DNA of 21,201 bases from Candidatus Gastranaerophilales bacterium (GTDB taxonomy: Bacteria > Cyanobacteriota > Vampirovibrionia > Gastranaerophilales > Gastranaerophilaceae): the NCBI GenBank assembly GCA_944323585.1, contig CALUTA010000011.1, forward strand, positions 1 to 21,201, in the 5' to 3' direction. The notes beneath the pieces are model-generated. The model saw only the letters and a list, made by a program, of their open reading frames with translations, was not told where the DNA came from and made no database searches. The translations under genes were made by a program, and so were the position numbers. Each line of letters begins with the position of its first letter. Positions within the stretch are counted from its first letter, which is position 1. This document shows, piece after piece, positions 6,836 to 13,829 of this stretch.

Positions 6836-7108
6836 CTATTCTTCAACAGCAGCAGTTTTTTGCTGATTAATCAAATTTTGAAGTTTATCTCTGATTTCGT
6901 CGCCTTTTTTCTGCATATCTGAAACAACATCATCTGCTTTTGATTGAATTTCTTTTACGGTTTCATCAGCTCTGCGCATAACGTCTTTTGTTGTATCCGC
7001 AATCATTTTTCTGGTTTCTTCGCCTGATTTTGGAGCTAGAAGAATACCTGCGATTGCGCCTATTGCGCCGCCTACTATGAATCCTGCTAAAAATTTAGTT
7101 GCTGACAT
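6836..7108 (-). CDS. YtxH-family small envelope protein, 90 aa
   Basis: YtxH-like family (PF12732). An N-terminal glycine-rich transmembrane helix (KFLAGFIVGGAIGAIAGILLA) is followed by the family signature APKSGEETRKMI and a long amphipathic helix rich in Asp/Lys. Members are small membrane-anchored proteins, several known from general stress regulons; no biochemical activity is established. AGGAG lies about 9 nt before the ATG and TATAAA (minus strand, 7133-7128) serves as -10. A second YtxH protein lies two genes upstream. Confidence 0.85.
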   Translation of the reverse strand: MSATKFLAGFIVGGAIGAIAGILLAPKSGEETRKMIADTTKDVMRRADETVKEIQSKADDVVSDMQKKGDEIRDKLQNLINQQKTAAVEE

Positions 7109-7214
7109 AATAATTACTCCTTTTCTTTTTATAATTTTTAATCCGGTTAATTAACTTTTTGGACAAAGTAAAACATTTGTGACCGAACGAAAATACCTGT
7201 ATCGATTTTAACAA

Positions 7215-7252
7215 CAAAGCCTTTGGGATTAATCACCGCAAAAGGCTATTTT
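7215..7252. terminator. Hairpin terminator after the DUF948 gene
   Basis: AGCCTTT and AAAGGCT pair around a 16-nt loop just after the DUF948 stop. The T6 run follows on the plus strand while the minus-strand tail is only moderately T-rich, so its strength for the minus-strand gene is uncertain. Confidence 0.45.
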
Positions 7253-7612
7253 TTACTTCTTGGAAAACAGGCCCATCACGGTAACAAAACCTTTAACCAG
7301 TCCGCTTACGATTGATTCGGAAATCATTTTCGTTTTTCCGAAAGTTTTTTCCACTGCAGTTTTGAAATTATCCACATTCTTGTCTGTACTCTTTACAAGT
7401 GAATTCACAGCATGTAAGGTTTCATTAATTTCTTTTAATGTGGGTTTCAATTCAGTATTTACAAGAATTGATGTCTCGTTCAAATTTTTTGACAGAGCCG
7501 ACAAATCTATAAGCAATTTTATAAGAAAACCGCCGACAACAAGGATTACGATACCCGTAACCCAGGCTAAAAATGTCAGTCCCTGATTCAATGCGATTTG
7601 TGAAAATTCCAT
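7253..7612 (-). CDS. DUF948 (YtxG-like) membrane-anchored protein
   Basis: DUF948 family (PF06103). One N-terminal transmembrane helix (about residues 12-35) precedes a helical region with the heptad-like ALSKNLNETS...LKPTLKEINETLHAVNSLVKSTDKNVDNF pattern typical of the family. The 119 residues end with GLFSKK. AAGGA lies about 9 nt before the ATG. It follows the YtxH gene at 7631 by 18 nt, so the two are cotranscribed; YtxG-YtxH pairing is known in Bacillus, where the operon responds to stress. The exact function is unknown. Confidence 0.8.
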   Translation of the reverse strand: MEFSQIALNQGLTFLAWVTGIVILVVGGFLIKLLIDLSALSKNLNETSILVNTELKPTLKEINETLHAVNSLVKSTDKNVDNFKTAVEKTFGKTKMISESIVSGLVKGFVTVMGLFSKK

Positions 7613-7630
7613 TACTTTGTTCCTTTTAAT

Positions 7631-7948
7631 TTAGTAGTCAAATTCTGTAGCTTCGGCTCCTTCTTCGAGTTCCTTTGCTTTTTGCAGTTTCTTAGATTTT
7701 AACATATTGTTAAATTTTCTGAATTGTCTTTCTAACTTATATTTCATCAAATCGACATTTTCCATAGCCTGTCTTTTAGCTTCATTTATGGCCGGTGAAT
7801 GTTTTTCATATAATTCGCAGGCAGCTTCTTTAAGCTCTCTTCTGGACTCTTCCCCCGGCTTGGGAGCAAAAAGCACACCGGCAACAATTCCGCCGACAAC
7901 ACCTGCCAGAAGTCCCATTCCGAACATAAAGGATTTATTCTTTGACAT
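7631..7948 (-). CDS. YtxH-family protein, 105 aa
   Basis: A second YtxH-family member: MSKNKSFMFGMGLLAGVVGGIVAGVLFAPKPGEESRRELKE joins a glycine-rich membrane helix to the AP+xGEES/TR signature, and a basic helical tail ends in acidic EEGAEATEFDY. The frame also has an ATG at 7966, but GAGG lies at the right distance from the ATG at 7948, so I start there. A good promoter (TTGTAA, 16 bp, extended TGTTATAAT) lies just upstream, so this gene and DUF948 form their own transcript. Confidence 0.85.
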   Translation of the reverse strand: MSKNKSFMFGMGLLAGVVGGIVAGVLFAPKPGEESRRELKEAACELYEKHSPAINEAKRQAMENVDLMKYKLERQFRKFNNMLKSKKLQKAKELEEGAEATEFDY

Positions 7949-7977
7949 ATTTACCTCTTCTTTCATTGTATGTACTT

Positions 7978-8005
7978 ATTATAACAGTTTTTTGGAAATT
8001 TACAA
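7978..8005 (-). promoter_or_regulatory. Promoter of the YtxH-DUF948 pair
   Basis: Minus strand: TTGTAA (8005-8000), a 16-bp spacer, then TATAAT (7983-7978) preceded by TGT, an extended -10. Transcription would start near 7971, about 23 nt before the ATG at 7948. Confidence 0.6.
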
Positions 8006-8009
8006 GATT

Positions 8010-8369
8010 TCAGCCCGGAATGCTGTCCCAGACATCTTTTGCGAGGAGCAATCCCTGACAAATCGAGGCAGCTTTTTTACATTTACCCTTAAATAAAAAC
8101 AAAAGCAGGTATACTATAATGGTTTTAGCCATATTAACCAGCCATTGGTTACGTTTTTTGCGAAGATAATTAATTACCATTTCCTGCTTTTCATTAACTT
8201 CTTTGATACCGGCTTTAACGCCGTCAAGCACGGCCTTAATCTGCGGTCTTACTGCAACTGCCTGCCTGTGAAGTGAAACAACTGCCCTGTCCGCTTTTAC
8301 TATAAACAAAATCAGGGTTGCTGCTATGATTAATTCTGCTATAAAAATTATTGCAATAAATAAAAACAT
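8010..8369 (-). CDS. Hypothetical membrane protein, 119 aa
   Basis: Family not recognised. A hydrophobic N-terminus (residues 1-24), a charged helical region (HRQAVAVRPQIKAVLDGVKAGIKEVNEKQ) and a second hydrophobic segment (about residues 83-93) are followed by a Cys/Lys-bearing tail ending KDVWDSIPG. It heads a minus-strand run with the YtxH/DUF948 genes, so it probably acts in the same envelope setting. A minus-strand TATAAT lies at 8396-8391, about 22 nt before the ATG; no strong ribosome binding site was seen. Confidence 0.65.
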   Translation of the reverse strand: MFLFIAIIFIAELIIAATLILFIVKADRAVVSLHRQAVAVRPQIKAVLDGVKAGIKEVNEKQEMVINYLRKKRNQWLVNMAKTIIVYLLLFLFKGKCKKAASICQGLLLAKDVWDSIPG

Positions 8370-8390
8370 TTCAATTATTTCTAATTTTGT

Positions 8391-8396
8391 ATTATA
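8391..8396 (-). promoter_or_regulatory. -10 box of the 119-aa membrane protein gene
   Basis: Minus-strand TATAAT within the 80-nt divergent region shared with the MurT-type gene. No convincing -35 was seen at 17 bp. Confidence 0.4.
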
Positions 8397-8449
8397 TTTG
8401 AATTATAGAATAATTAAGAGAGATTGGAAATACGTCTAAAGGACTATTT

Positions 8450-9793
8450 ATGCTGAACAAATTCAAATTCTACACATCACTGGTACTTGCAAGAGGGGCA
8501 TTTGCGGGGATAAAGCTGTTTTCAAACTCAGGCGGAACTTCGTTTGCCGGAATGATGGTATTAAAATATTATCCGAAATTTCTATCCCACTGCGGAGATT
8601 ATATAAAAGAAAAAATTGTTACGGTAACCGGTACAAACGGAAAGACTACAACTTCGGGATTAATCTCGCATATACTTGAAAATGCCCATCAGAAGGTTAT
8701 TCACAACCTCAAAGGCGCAAACATGCTGACCGGAGTTGCAAACACATTTGCACTTGAACTTGCACCGTTCAAAAAATTTGATTATGCGGTTATTGAATCT
8801 GATGAAGCCTATCTGACAAAACTCTATGACTTTATAAAAGCGGACTATCTTGTTGTGACAAACCTTTTCAGAGATCAGCTTGACCGTTACGGCGAACTTG
8901 CAACAACTGCAGGTTTCATTCAAAATGCAATAGACAAAAATCCTGATTTGAAGCTTATTTTGAACGCTGATGATCCGCTTGTTTCAGCATTCGGCAAGAA
9001 TAAATCGGCCGTTTTTTACGGATTTGAAGATGTACAATACGACTGCAGCTACAACCACAAGTCAAATGCACCCTCAGAAGTGTTTAACTGTTCCTGCCAG
9101 GAGCCGCTGGAATATTCAAAACGTTTCTTTGCCCAGCAGGGGCATTATTTCTGCAAAAAATGCGGTTTCAAACGTCCTGACTGCAACTATTCTGCAACGG
9201 CACTTGTCAGCAGCAATCACTCAATAATCAAAGTTAAAAAAGACGACATCGAATATGAATTTAAAATAAACCTTGTCGGGCTTTACAATGCATACAATGC
9301 ACTTGCTGCGATTGCCCTGTCTTTTGAACTGGGGCTTAATCAGGCAGAAATTCAAAAGGCGCTGGATTCTTACAAATCAATTTTCGGAAGAACAGAACTC
9401 CGTACAATCAACGGACATCAGGCGCTTATACAGCTTATCAAAAACCCGACGGGCGCAAGCGAAGTGCTGAAAACAGTTGATTTAGATTCAAATATTCTAA
9501 TTGCAATAAACGACAACTACGCTGACGGCCGTGACATAAGCTGGCTTTGGGACAGCGACTTTGAACAGCTTAAAAATGCAAGAAAACTCGTCGTAACTTC
9601 AGGCACAAGAGCGGAAGATATGGCACTACGACTAAAATATGCAGGCATTCCGCAGGACAAAATCATCATTGAAAAATCTATAGAAAAAGCAATTGAACTT
9701 GTTTCAGCTAAGGACGACACGACAGAAAAAATAACGATTCTCCCGTCATACACTGCTCTTTTAAAACTCAACAAACTCAAAATAAAAAAATAA
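8450..9793 (+). CDS. murT: MurT-type Mur ligase (lipid II isoglutaminyl synthase subunit)
   Basis: Mur ligase with a C-terminal DUF1727 domain, as in MurT, which with the glutaminase GatD amidates the D-Glu alpha-carboxyl of lipid II. Seen: P-loop TGTNGKTTT (60-68), NLFRDQLDRYGEL (138-150), a four-Cys zinc ribbon (C214, C216, C235, C238, within 'CSC...GHYFCKKCG'), and LIKNPTGASEVL then NDNYADGRDISWLWD (354-368), where MurT donates the Asp completing GatD's triad. AAGGA precedes the ATG. At 447 residues the length is normal. No gatD lies beside it, unlike the usual murT-gatD pair; pdxJ follows instead. It could serve another Mur-like amidation if GatD is absent from the genome. Confidence 0.87.
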   Translation: MLNKFKFYTSLVLARGAFAGIKLFSNSGGTSFAGMMVLKYYPKFLSHCGDYIKEKIVTVTGTNGKTTTSGLISHILENAHQKVIHNLKGANMLTGVANTFALELAPFKKFDYAVIESDEAYLTKLYDFIKADYLVVTNLFRDQLDRYGELATTAGFIQNAIDKNPDLKLILNADDPLVSAFGKNKSAVFYGFEDVQYDCSYNHKSNAPSEVFNCSCQEPLEYSKRFFAQQGHYFCKKCGFKRPDCNYSATALVSSNHSIIKVKKDDIEYEFKINLVGLYNAYNALAAIALSFELGLNQAEIQKALDSYKSIFGRTELRTINGHQALIQLIKNPTGASEVLKTVDLDSNILIAINDNYADGRDISWLWDSDFEQLKNARKLVVTSGTRAEDMALRLKYAGIPQDKIIIEKSIEKAIELVSAKDDTTEKITILPSYTALLKLNKLKIKK

Positions 9794-9802
9794 TCCCGCT
9801 GA

Positions 9803-9831
9803 TTGACAATAAGCCGTGATTGTTTCAAAAT
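9803..9831 (+). promoter_or_regulatory. Candidate promoter of pdxJ
   Basis: TTGACA (9803-9808), a 17-bp spacer and CAAAAT (9826-9831) in the 93-nt gap after the MurT-type gene. The -35 is perfect and the -10 weak. Confidence 0.35.
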
Positions 9832-9886
9832 GTCCTTAGCCGGAATAAGAATTTACGCTGAAACGGCATAAAGAAAGAGGTAAACA

Positions 9887-10597
9887 ATGCTTTTAGGGGT
9901 AAACATAGACCACGTTGCAACATTAAGAAACGCAAGAGGCGGAGTAGAACCGTCAGTAGTCAAAGCGGCCGAAATTGCTGAAAACAACGGCGCAACATCA
10001 ATTACCACACATCTTAGAGAAGACAGACGCCATATTAAAGACAATGACGTATATACACTCATCAAAACCCTGAAAACAAGACTTAACCTTGAAATGGCAA
10101 TGGCTGATGATATTCAAAAAATTGCTCTTGAAATTAAACCACACTCAATCTGCCTTGTACCTGAAAAAAGACAGGAAATTACAACCGAAGGCGGGCTTGA
10201 CGTTGCCGGACAGCTAGATAGGGTTACGGAATTCATAAAACCTCTTCTGGATACGGGCATTATAGTAAGCCTTTTCATTGATCCTGACGAAAATCAGGTG
10301 AAGGCTTCCGCAAAAACCGGCGCACAATTTATCGAAATGCACACAGGCACCTATTCTGAAGCCTTTGGAACAGAAAAAGAAGAACAGGAATTTTTAAACC
10401 TCAAAAATGCCGCAAAACTGGCTCAAAGCCTCGGTTTAAAAGTCAATGCCGGCCACGGTCTTAATTACGAAAACGTAAAAAGAATGCACGAAATTCCCGG
10501 CCTTGTAGAACTCAATATCGGCCACAGCATAATCTCACGTGCCGTATTCACGGGACTTGGCGAAGCCGTCAAAACAATGCACGACTTAATAAAATAA
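9887..10597 (+). CDS. pdxJ: Pyridoxine 5'-phosphate synthase
   Basis: Last step of DXP-dependent vitamin B6 synthesis: joins 1-deoxyxylulose 5-phosphate and 3-amino-2-oxopropyl phosphate to make pyridoxine 5'-phosphate. The 236-residue TIM barrel shows NIDHVATLRNARGG (6-19), GATSITTHLREDRRHI, the conserved Glu in CLVPEKRQEITTEGGLD, EMHTGTY, and NAGHGLNYEN. AGAGG lies about 6 nt before the ATG. It is followed 39 nt later by a small Cys-rich gene. Confidence 0.96.
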   Translation: MLLGVNIDHVATLRNARGGVEPSVVKAAEIAENNGATSITTHLREDRRHIKDNDVYTLIKTLKTRLNLEMAMADDIQKIALEIKPHSICLVPEKRQEITTEGGLDVAGQLDRVTEFIKPLLDTGIIVSLFIDPDENQVKASAKTGAQFIEMHTGTYSEAFGTEKEEQEFLNLKNAAKLAQSLGLKVNAGHGLNYENVKRMHEIPGLVELNIGHSIISRAVFTGLGEAVKTMHDLIK

Positions 10598-10636
10598 CTG
10601 ATTAATTCAAAATCCTCAAACGAAAGGTCACAAAAC

Positions 10637-10951
10637 ATGCCGGATAACAAAAAAATTATAGAAGAAATGCAGCAGGTCGCAGAACAAATGCGGCTTGACG
10701 ATATTGAAGAAAACCCCGATATAGTAAACGAATATTTCGACTGTGATTGCTGCGGTGAATATAAATGTCTGGCCGGTTCAATCCAGTACGGAACCTACAG
10801 ACTCTGCAACGACTGCGTTTTAATTGCAGAAACAAGCTTTGCTTTGAACAAAATCAAAGACATTCAAGAACTCATAGATGCAATGGAAGACAAACGCTTA
10901 GAAGGGATGTGCGACTTTTTGAGGCTTGAAGCACAGAGGAAACTAAACTGA
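10637..10951 (+). CDS. Small Cys-rich, probable zinc-binding protein, 104 aa
   Basis: Family not recognised. An acidic helical N-terminus (KKIIEEMQQVAEQMRLDDIEE) is followed by CDCCGEYKCLAGSIQYGTYRLCNDC, whose CxxC-type pairs suggest a zinc ribbon, then a helical acidic C-terminus. It lies 39 nt after pdxJ with AAAGG about 11 nt before the ATG, probably the same transcript. The role is unknown. Confidence 0.7.
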   Translation: MPDNKKIIEEMQQVAEQMRLDDIEENPDIVNEYFDCDCCGEYKCLAGSIQYGTYRLCNDCVLIAETSFALNKIKDIQELIDAMEDKRLEGMCDFLRLEAQRKLN

Positions 10952-10952
10952 C

Positions 10953-11053
10953 AGAATTAGTTTAAATTAACACAAAAGGATAACCATTAAATATCAACTA
11001 ATAACAATTCACTAATTCTTTTGGCTGTGAAATTTTTGACCAAAACTAATTCT
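10953..11053. repeat. 9-bp element AGAATTAGT/ACTAATTCT, three copies
   Basis: AGAATTAGT occurs at 10953-10961, and its reverse complement ACTAATTCT at 11011-11019 and 11045-11053 (34-bp direct spacing). The last two bracket the Rex-like site, so they may be part of a regulatory cluster. Confidence 0.4.
11025..11042. promoter_or_regulatory. Rex-like operator
   Basis: The 18-bp sequence CTGTGAAATTTTTGACCA matches the known Rex site pattern TTGTGAnnnnnnTCACAA at all but 3 of the 12 fixed positions, with an AT centre. It lies about 300 bp upstream of rex and covers the -35 (TTGACC, 11036-11041) of a candidate promoter. Control by the NADH/NAD+ ratio is an inference. Confidence 0.4.
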
Positions 11054-11063
11054 AAAGTATTAA
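11036..11063 (+). promoter_or_regulatory. Candidate Rex-controlled promoter
   Basis: TTGACC (11036-11041), a 16-bp spacer and TATTAA (11058-11063). The -35 lies inside the Rex-like site, the arrangement expected for repression. Transcription would run toward the candidate RNA and rex. Confidence 0.35.
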
Positions 11064-11091
11064 TTTTTCTTAACATATAGTTATAAAGAAT

Positions 11092-11114
11092 TACCCCCTG
11101 GGTATATATATAAT
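11092..11114 (+). promoter_or_regulatory. Second promoter with GC-rich dyad
   Basis: TATAAT at 11109-11114 is preceded by the dyad TACCC-CCT-GGGTA (11092-11104), which sits across the spacer and stands out as a GC block in AT-rich DNA. No -35 consensus was found, so an activator bound at the dyad is possible. Transcription would start near 11121. Confidence 0.4.
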
Positions 11115-11120
11115 ATACAC

Positions 11121-11296
11121 GAGAGATATCTGAAAATTTTATATTAACCCCGAATGCAATTGCTTTGGCAGGAGTGCAACCATTTTATTAGTGCAGTTGC
11201 TGCCACAACTGCACACCTTATTATATCAATGTGAAACCACATTCTCTTAAAAATATCATATACGATTTGATGAGCGGCAATGCCCGCTCTTTTTGT
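11121..11296 (+). ncRNA. Candidate structured non-coding RNA upstream of rex
   Basis: About 175 nt without a plausible coding frame, running from the expected start after TATAAT (11109-11114) to a terminator at 11272-11294. Internal structure includes GTGCAGTTG/CAACTGCAC (11191-11214, 9 bp, 6-nt loop) and AATGTG/CACATT (11228-11243). The size fits a small RNA such as 6S, but I see none of the conserved 6S, SRP, tmRNA or RNase P sequence blocks. It could also be a leader with premature termination. Confidence 0.35.
11272..11294 (+). terminator. Rho-independent terminator before rex
   Basis: GAGCGG (11272-11277) pairs with CCGCTC (11284-11289), 6 GC-rich base pairs, followed by T5. It lies immediately before the rex promoter and so separates rex from the upstream transcript. 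Confidence 0.7.
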
Positions 11297-11299
11297 ATG

Positions 11300-11333
11300 T
11301 TTACCCTTAACTTTCAGTGTGTATAATATTGGT
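11300..11333 (+). promoter_or_regulatory. Promoter of rex, leaderless start
   Basis: TTTACC (11300-11305), a 16-bp spacer and TATAAT (11322-11327); the rex ATG at 11334 follows after 6 nt with no Shine-Dalgarno sequence. Confidence 0.6.
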
Positions 11334-11948
11334 ATGGAAAAAAAGATTTCAGGAAAAATTATCAATCGCTTGACATTGTACCATTATATTCTGGATGACT
11401 ATATCAGCAAAAATATAGAATTTATTGCAAGCAACCAGATAGCGGCATTGTTGAATATTGACGACTCTCAGGTTCGAAAAGATATAAGTATTCTCAACAA
11501 TTCAGGCAAATGCAGGGTAGGATATATAGTTAAAGAACTCAAGAAGTCCATTGAAACAACTTTAGGTTTTTCAAAGACCAAAAATGCATTTATTATAGGA
11601 GCCGGAAACTTAGGGATGGCGCTTGCAAAATATGACAATTTCACAAATTACGGACTGAATATTATTGCACTTTTTGACAACGACCACAAAAAAATCGGAC
11701 ACAGCGTAAATAACAAAATCATTCTTGATATTGAAAAACTTCCGAACTTAAGCCGAAAAACAGGAGTCGATATTGCGATTTTGACAGTTCCGAGGGAATT
11801 TGCACAAATTACAGCCGATATTCTGATAAAAGCCGACATTAAATATATCTGGAATTTTACCCCTGTTGTTTTGTCAGTACCGGAAGATGTGCAGGTATGG
11901 AACGAAAACCTTATGGGGAATTTCCTGCAATTTACATATAATATTTAG
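11334..11948 (+). CDS. rex: Redox-sensing transcriptional repressor Rex
   Basis: Rex dimer that binds operators at low NADH/NAD+ and releases at high NADH, controlling fermentative and respiratory genes. The 204 residues have an N-terminal winged helix (about 1-80: ASNQIAALLNIDDSQVRKDISIL, GYIVKELKKSIETTLG) and a Rossmann domain with GAGNLGMALAKY (89-100) and ALFDNDHKKIG, then TVPREFAQITADILI and IWNFTPVVLSVPEDVQV. The frame continues upstream to 11280, but the family start and the promoter both support the ATG at 11334. A Rex-like operator lies 300 bp upstream, though not at this promoter. Confidence 0.94.
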   Translation: MEKKISGKIINRLTLYHYILDDYISKNIEFIASNQIAALLNIDDSQVRKDISILNNSGKCRVGYIVKELKKSIETTLGFSKTKNAFIIGAGNLGMALAKYDNFTNYGLNIIALFDNDHKKIGHSVNNKIILDIEKLPNLSRKTGVDIAILTVPREFAQITADILIKADIKYIWNFTPVVLSVPEDVQVWNENLMGNFLQFTYNI

Positions 11949-12013
11949 CCTCCGGCAACTTCACACATCTTAAAATTTTGACAAACAGCAGCAAAAAATA
12001 TCCTGTTTAAACT

Positions 12014-12026
12014 TATAATAAACATC
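12014..12026 (+). promoter_or_regulatory. -10 box, leaderless start of the CheD-like gene
   Basis: TATAAT at 12014-12019; the ATG at 12027 follows after 7 nt with no Shine-Dalgarno sequence. No -35 at proper spacing is seen. Confidence 0.45.
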
Positions 12027-13028
12027 ATGAAAATCACTGCAAATTACACTAACACTTACCCTTCATACAGCCCCGGCGGTTACAAAAGCAACTGCACACC
12101 ATCATTTGGCATAAGTTTCACGCCAAAAATATTAAAAGACATTTTCATAAAAAACACCACTCTTCATGGAGTTTCAAAAATAAGGAACGTACACGCAGGA
12201 AAATTCGGCACAGTCTGCAAGGGTTCTAAACCTCTGAAAAATTTTGAAGACAGAATTGGAACCAAAGAACTTGAAAAACTGTATAAAAAAGGACTTTCCA
12301 CAAACACAGACGGCTGGGCAAACTGCTTTTTAAAATCAAAAGCTGACAGACCGCTTTCGACATCCTCCGTATATGATTGTTCTGTGATGTACTTGTTCAA
12401 CGAAAAGACAAACACCCACTTTTTATATCACTCATACTTTGACACAACAGAAAACACCTTTGATTATTTGATAAAAACTTTCATGCCGGAAGGCTTCACA
12501 AAAGCAAACCTTGTGACAGGCTATGCAAAATGGTACCCGAAACACGGTGAAACCTTAACACAAATGCTGAAAGCATTGAAAACAAACACTCAAAATGCAG
12601 AGGTTAATATATATCACTACAACTCTGAACTTCCTGAAATTGTCGGCTATAAAGGGAATGTTTTTGAAATTCCTAATATCAGAACCAAACTCGGTTTCAG
12701 CGACAAAGGACAGGCAAGCTTTGAAATTTGTGATTTGCAGATTGATAAATTGACATCTGAATTGAATACAAAATGTACTTCAACCCAAAACATTAAAACA
12801 TTAAGAAAAATTTATGCAAAACTCGCTTATGATAAAGAAATTCTCAAAGTCTTTAACAAATTGCTTGATGAAAGAGCAGGTAAGATAAAAGAAATGGAAT
12901 CCTGCAAAACTATTGAAGAATTGAACGCTCTTATCAATTCGTATCCGCAGAATGAAAGACTTAAATATTTTAATGCAATGGAAAGCCAGCGGAACCGTAT
13001 TTTATTAGAGCAATTTTTCCACAAATAA
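12027..13028 (+). CDS. Hypothetical 333-aa protein with CheD-like deamidase triad
   Basis: No family was recognised with certainty. Residues 1-35 are Tyr/Ser/Pro-rich with PSFGISF. Residues about 106-220 resemble the CheD glutamine deamidase fold: T112, C118 and H135 have the -6/0/+17 spacing of the CheD Thr-Cys-His triad (T21, C27, H44 in Thermotoga CheD). They are followed by a helix, a strand-turn ANLVTGYA, a helix with ETLTQMLKALK and a strand EVNIYHYN. The C-terminal third (about 235-333) is charged and helical. No chemotaxis genes adjoin. It could be a deamidase acting on a host or bacterial protein, or a structural look-alike; residue spacing alone is suggestive, not proof. No signal peptide is evident. 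Confidence 0.7.
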   Translation: MKITANYTNTYPSYSPGGYKSNCTPSFGISFTPKILKDIFIKNTTLHGVSKIRNVHAGKFGTVCKGSKPLKNFEDRIGTKELEKLYKKGLSTNTDGWANCFLKSKADRPLSTSSVYDCSVMYLFNEKTNTHFLYHSYFDTTENTFDYLIKTFMPEGFTKANLVTGYAKWYPKHGETLTQMLKALKTNTQNAEVNIYHYNSELPEIVGYKGNVFEIPNIRTKLGFSDKGQASFEICDLQIDKLTSELNTKCTSTQNIKTLRKIYAKLAYDKEILKVFNKLLDERAGKIKEMESCKTIEELNALINSYPQNERLKYFNAMESQRNRILLEQFFHK

Positions 13029-13034
13029 ACAACT

Positions 13035-13799
13035 TTACTTAACCGCCAGCGTATTCAACTGATAAAGGTATCTCAGCCCCTCCAGCGTCAATGAAGGATT
13101 GATAAAATCAAACGGACGCTTGAGATAATTTGAAATAAGCCCTGAATACCCGCCTGTTGCGACAAGAACCGCTTTTTCACCGAGTTCCTGCTCACACTGT
13201 TCGACAAGCCCGTCAATCATACCGGCCGTTCCTCTGATTACGCCTGAAAGAATAGCATCCTGCGTATTGTGGCCGATTGCGTGAGTAGAAATTGCGACAT
13301 CAATTCTCGGCAATTTTGATGTGAAAGTATTCAAAACCTTCATTTGAAGATTAAGCCCAGGAGCGATGATTCCGCCGATAAATTCGCCTTTTTTATTCAC
13401 AATATCAAAGGTTGTGGCCGTTCCAAAATCCACCACAATAACAGGCTTGTCATACAAAACATAAGCTCCCGCCGCATTTGCAATCCTGTCTGCACCCGCT
13501 TCTTCCGGATTGTCCAGCGCAATTTTTATACCCGTATTGATTGCCGTACTCAAAAACAAAGGCTCTAATTTAAAAACATTTTTAACCGCATTTTTGAATT
13601 TTTCATTCAATTCTTCTACAACAGAAGAAATAATACACCCGCTGACGTTAAAGTTCTTAAACAGAGATTTCAACAGAACCTCATACTCCTCCAGCGGCAA
13701 ATCCTTGTCTGATGCAAGTCTGAATTCTTCGACAAGCGCATCATCCTCAAACAATCCTAATGTGATACTTGTATTCCCTATATCGGCTGTCAAAAGCAT
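13035..13799 (-). CDS. coaX: Type III pantothenate kinase
   Basis: First step of coenzyme A synthesis, phosphorylating pantothenate with ATP; acetate/sugar kinase fold, type III (CoaX). Of the 254 residues, the N-terminal MLLTADIGNTSITLGLF holds the phosphate-binding DxGNT. Later motifs are NPEEAGADRIANAAGAY, VVDFGTATTFDIV and GGIIAPGLNLQ, and near the C-terminus ATGGYSGLI. The frame extends upstream to 13853, but MLLTADIGN is the family start and AGAGGA precedes it. Its start region overlaps a 10-bp inverted repeat. It lies convergent to the CheD-like gene, 6 nt apart. Confidence 0.95.
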   Translation of the reverse strand: MLLTADIGNTSITLGLFEDDALVEEFRLASDKDLPLEEYEVLLKSLFKNFNVSGCIISSVVEELNEKFKNAVKNVFKLEPLFLSTAINTGIKIALDNPEEAGADRIANAAGAYVLYDKPVIVVDFGTATTFDIVNKKGEFIGGIIAPGLNLQMKVLNTFTSKLPRIDVAISTHAIGHNTQDAILSGVIRGTAGMIDGLVEQCEQELGEKAVLVATGGYSGLISNYLKRPFDFINPSLTLEGLRYLYQLNTLAVK

Positions 13800-13800
13800 A

Positions 13801-13829
13801 AAAATAGTCCTCTTTTCAAGGACTATTTT
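13801..13829 (-). promoter_or_regulatory. 10-bp hairpin holding the coaX ribosome binding site
   Basis: AAAATAGTCC (13801-13810) and GGACTATTTT (13820-13829) are exact reverse complements around a 9-nt loop, ending 2 nt before the coaX ATG. In mRNA the AGAGGA ribosome binding site would lie partly in the stem. The T5 after the stem also makes it a plausible terminator for the upstream 72-residue gene. A minus-strand TATAAA (13832-13827) overlaps it, so it could instead be an operator. Confidence 0.5.

Noticed and set aside
8660..8923. Minus-strand open frame within the MurT-type gene
   Set aside because: It lies wholly inside a well-supported ligase gene and shows no family motif or ribosome binding site.
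11121..11296. 6S, SRP, RNase P RNA or tmRNA
   Set aside because: None of the conserved sequence blocks of these RNAs is visible, and the ends do not form a long closing stem; kept only as an unnamed candidate RNA.
11978..11983. TTGACA as -35 of the CheD-like gene
   Set aside because: It lies 30 bp from the TATAAT at 12014, far too long a spacer.
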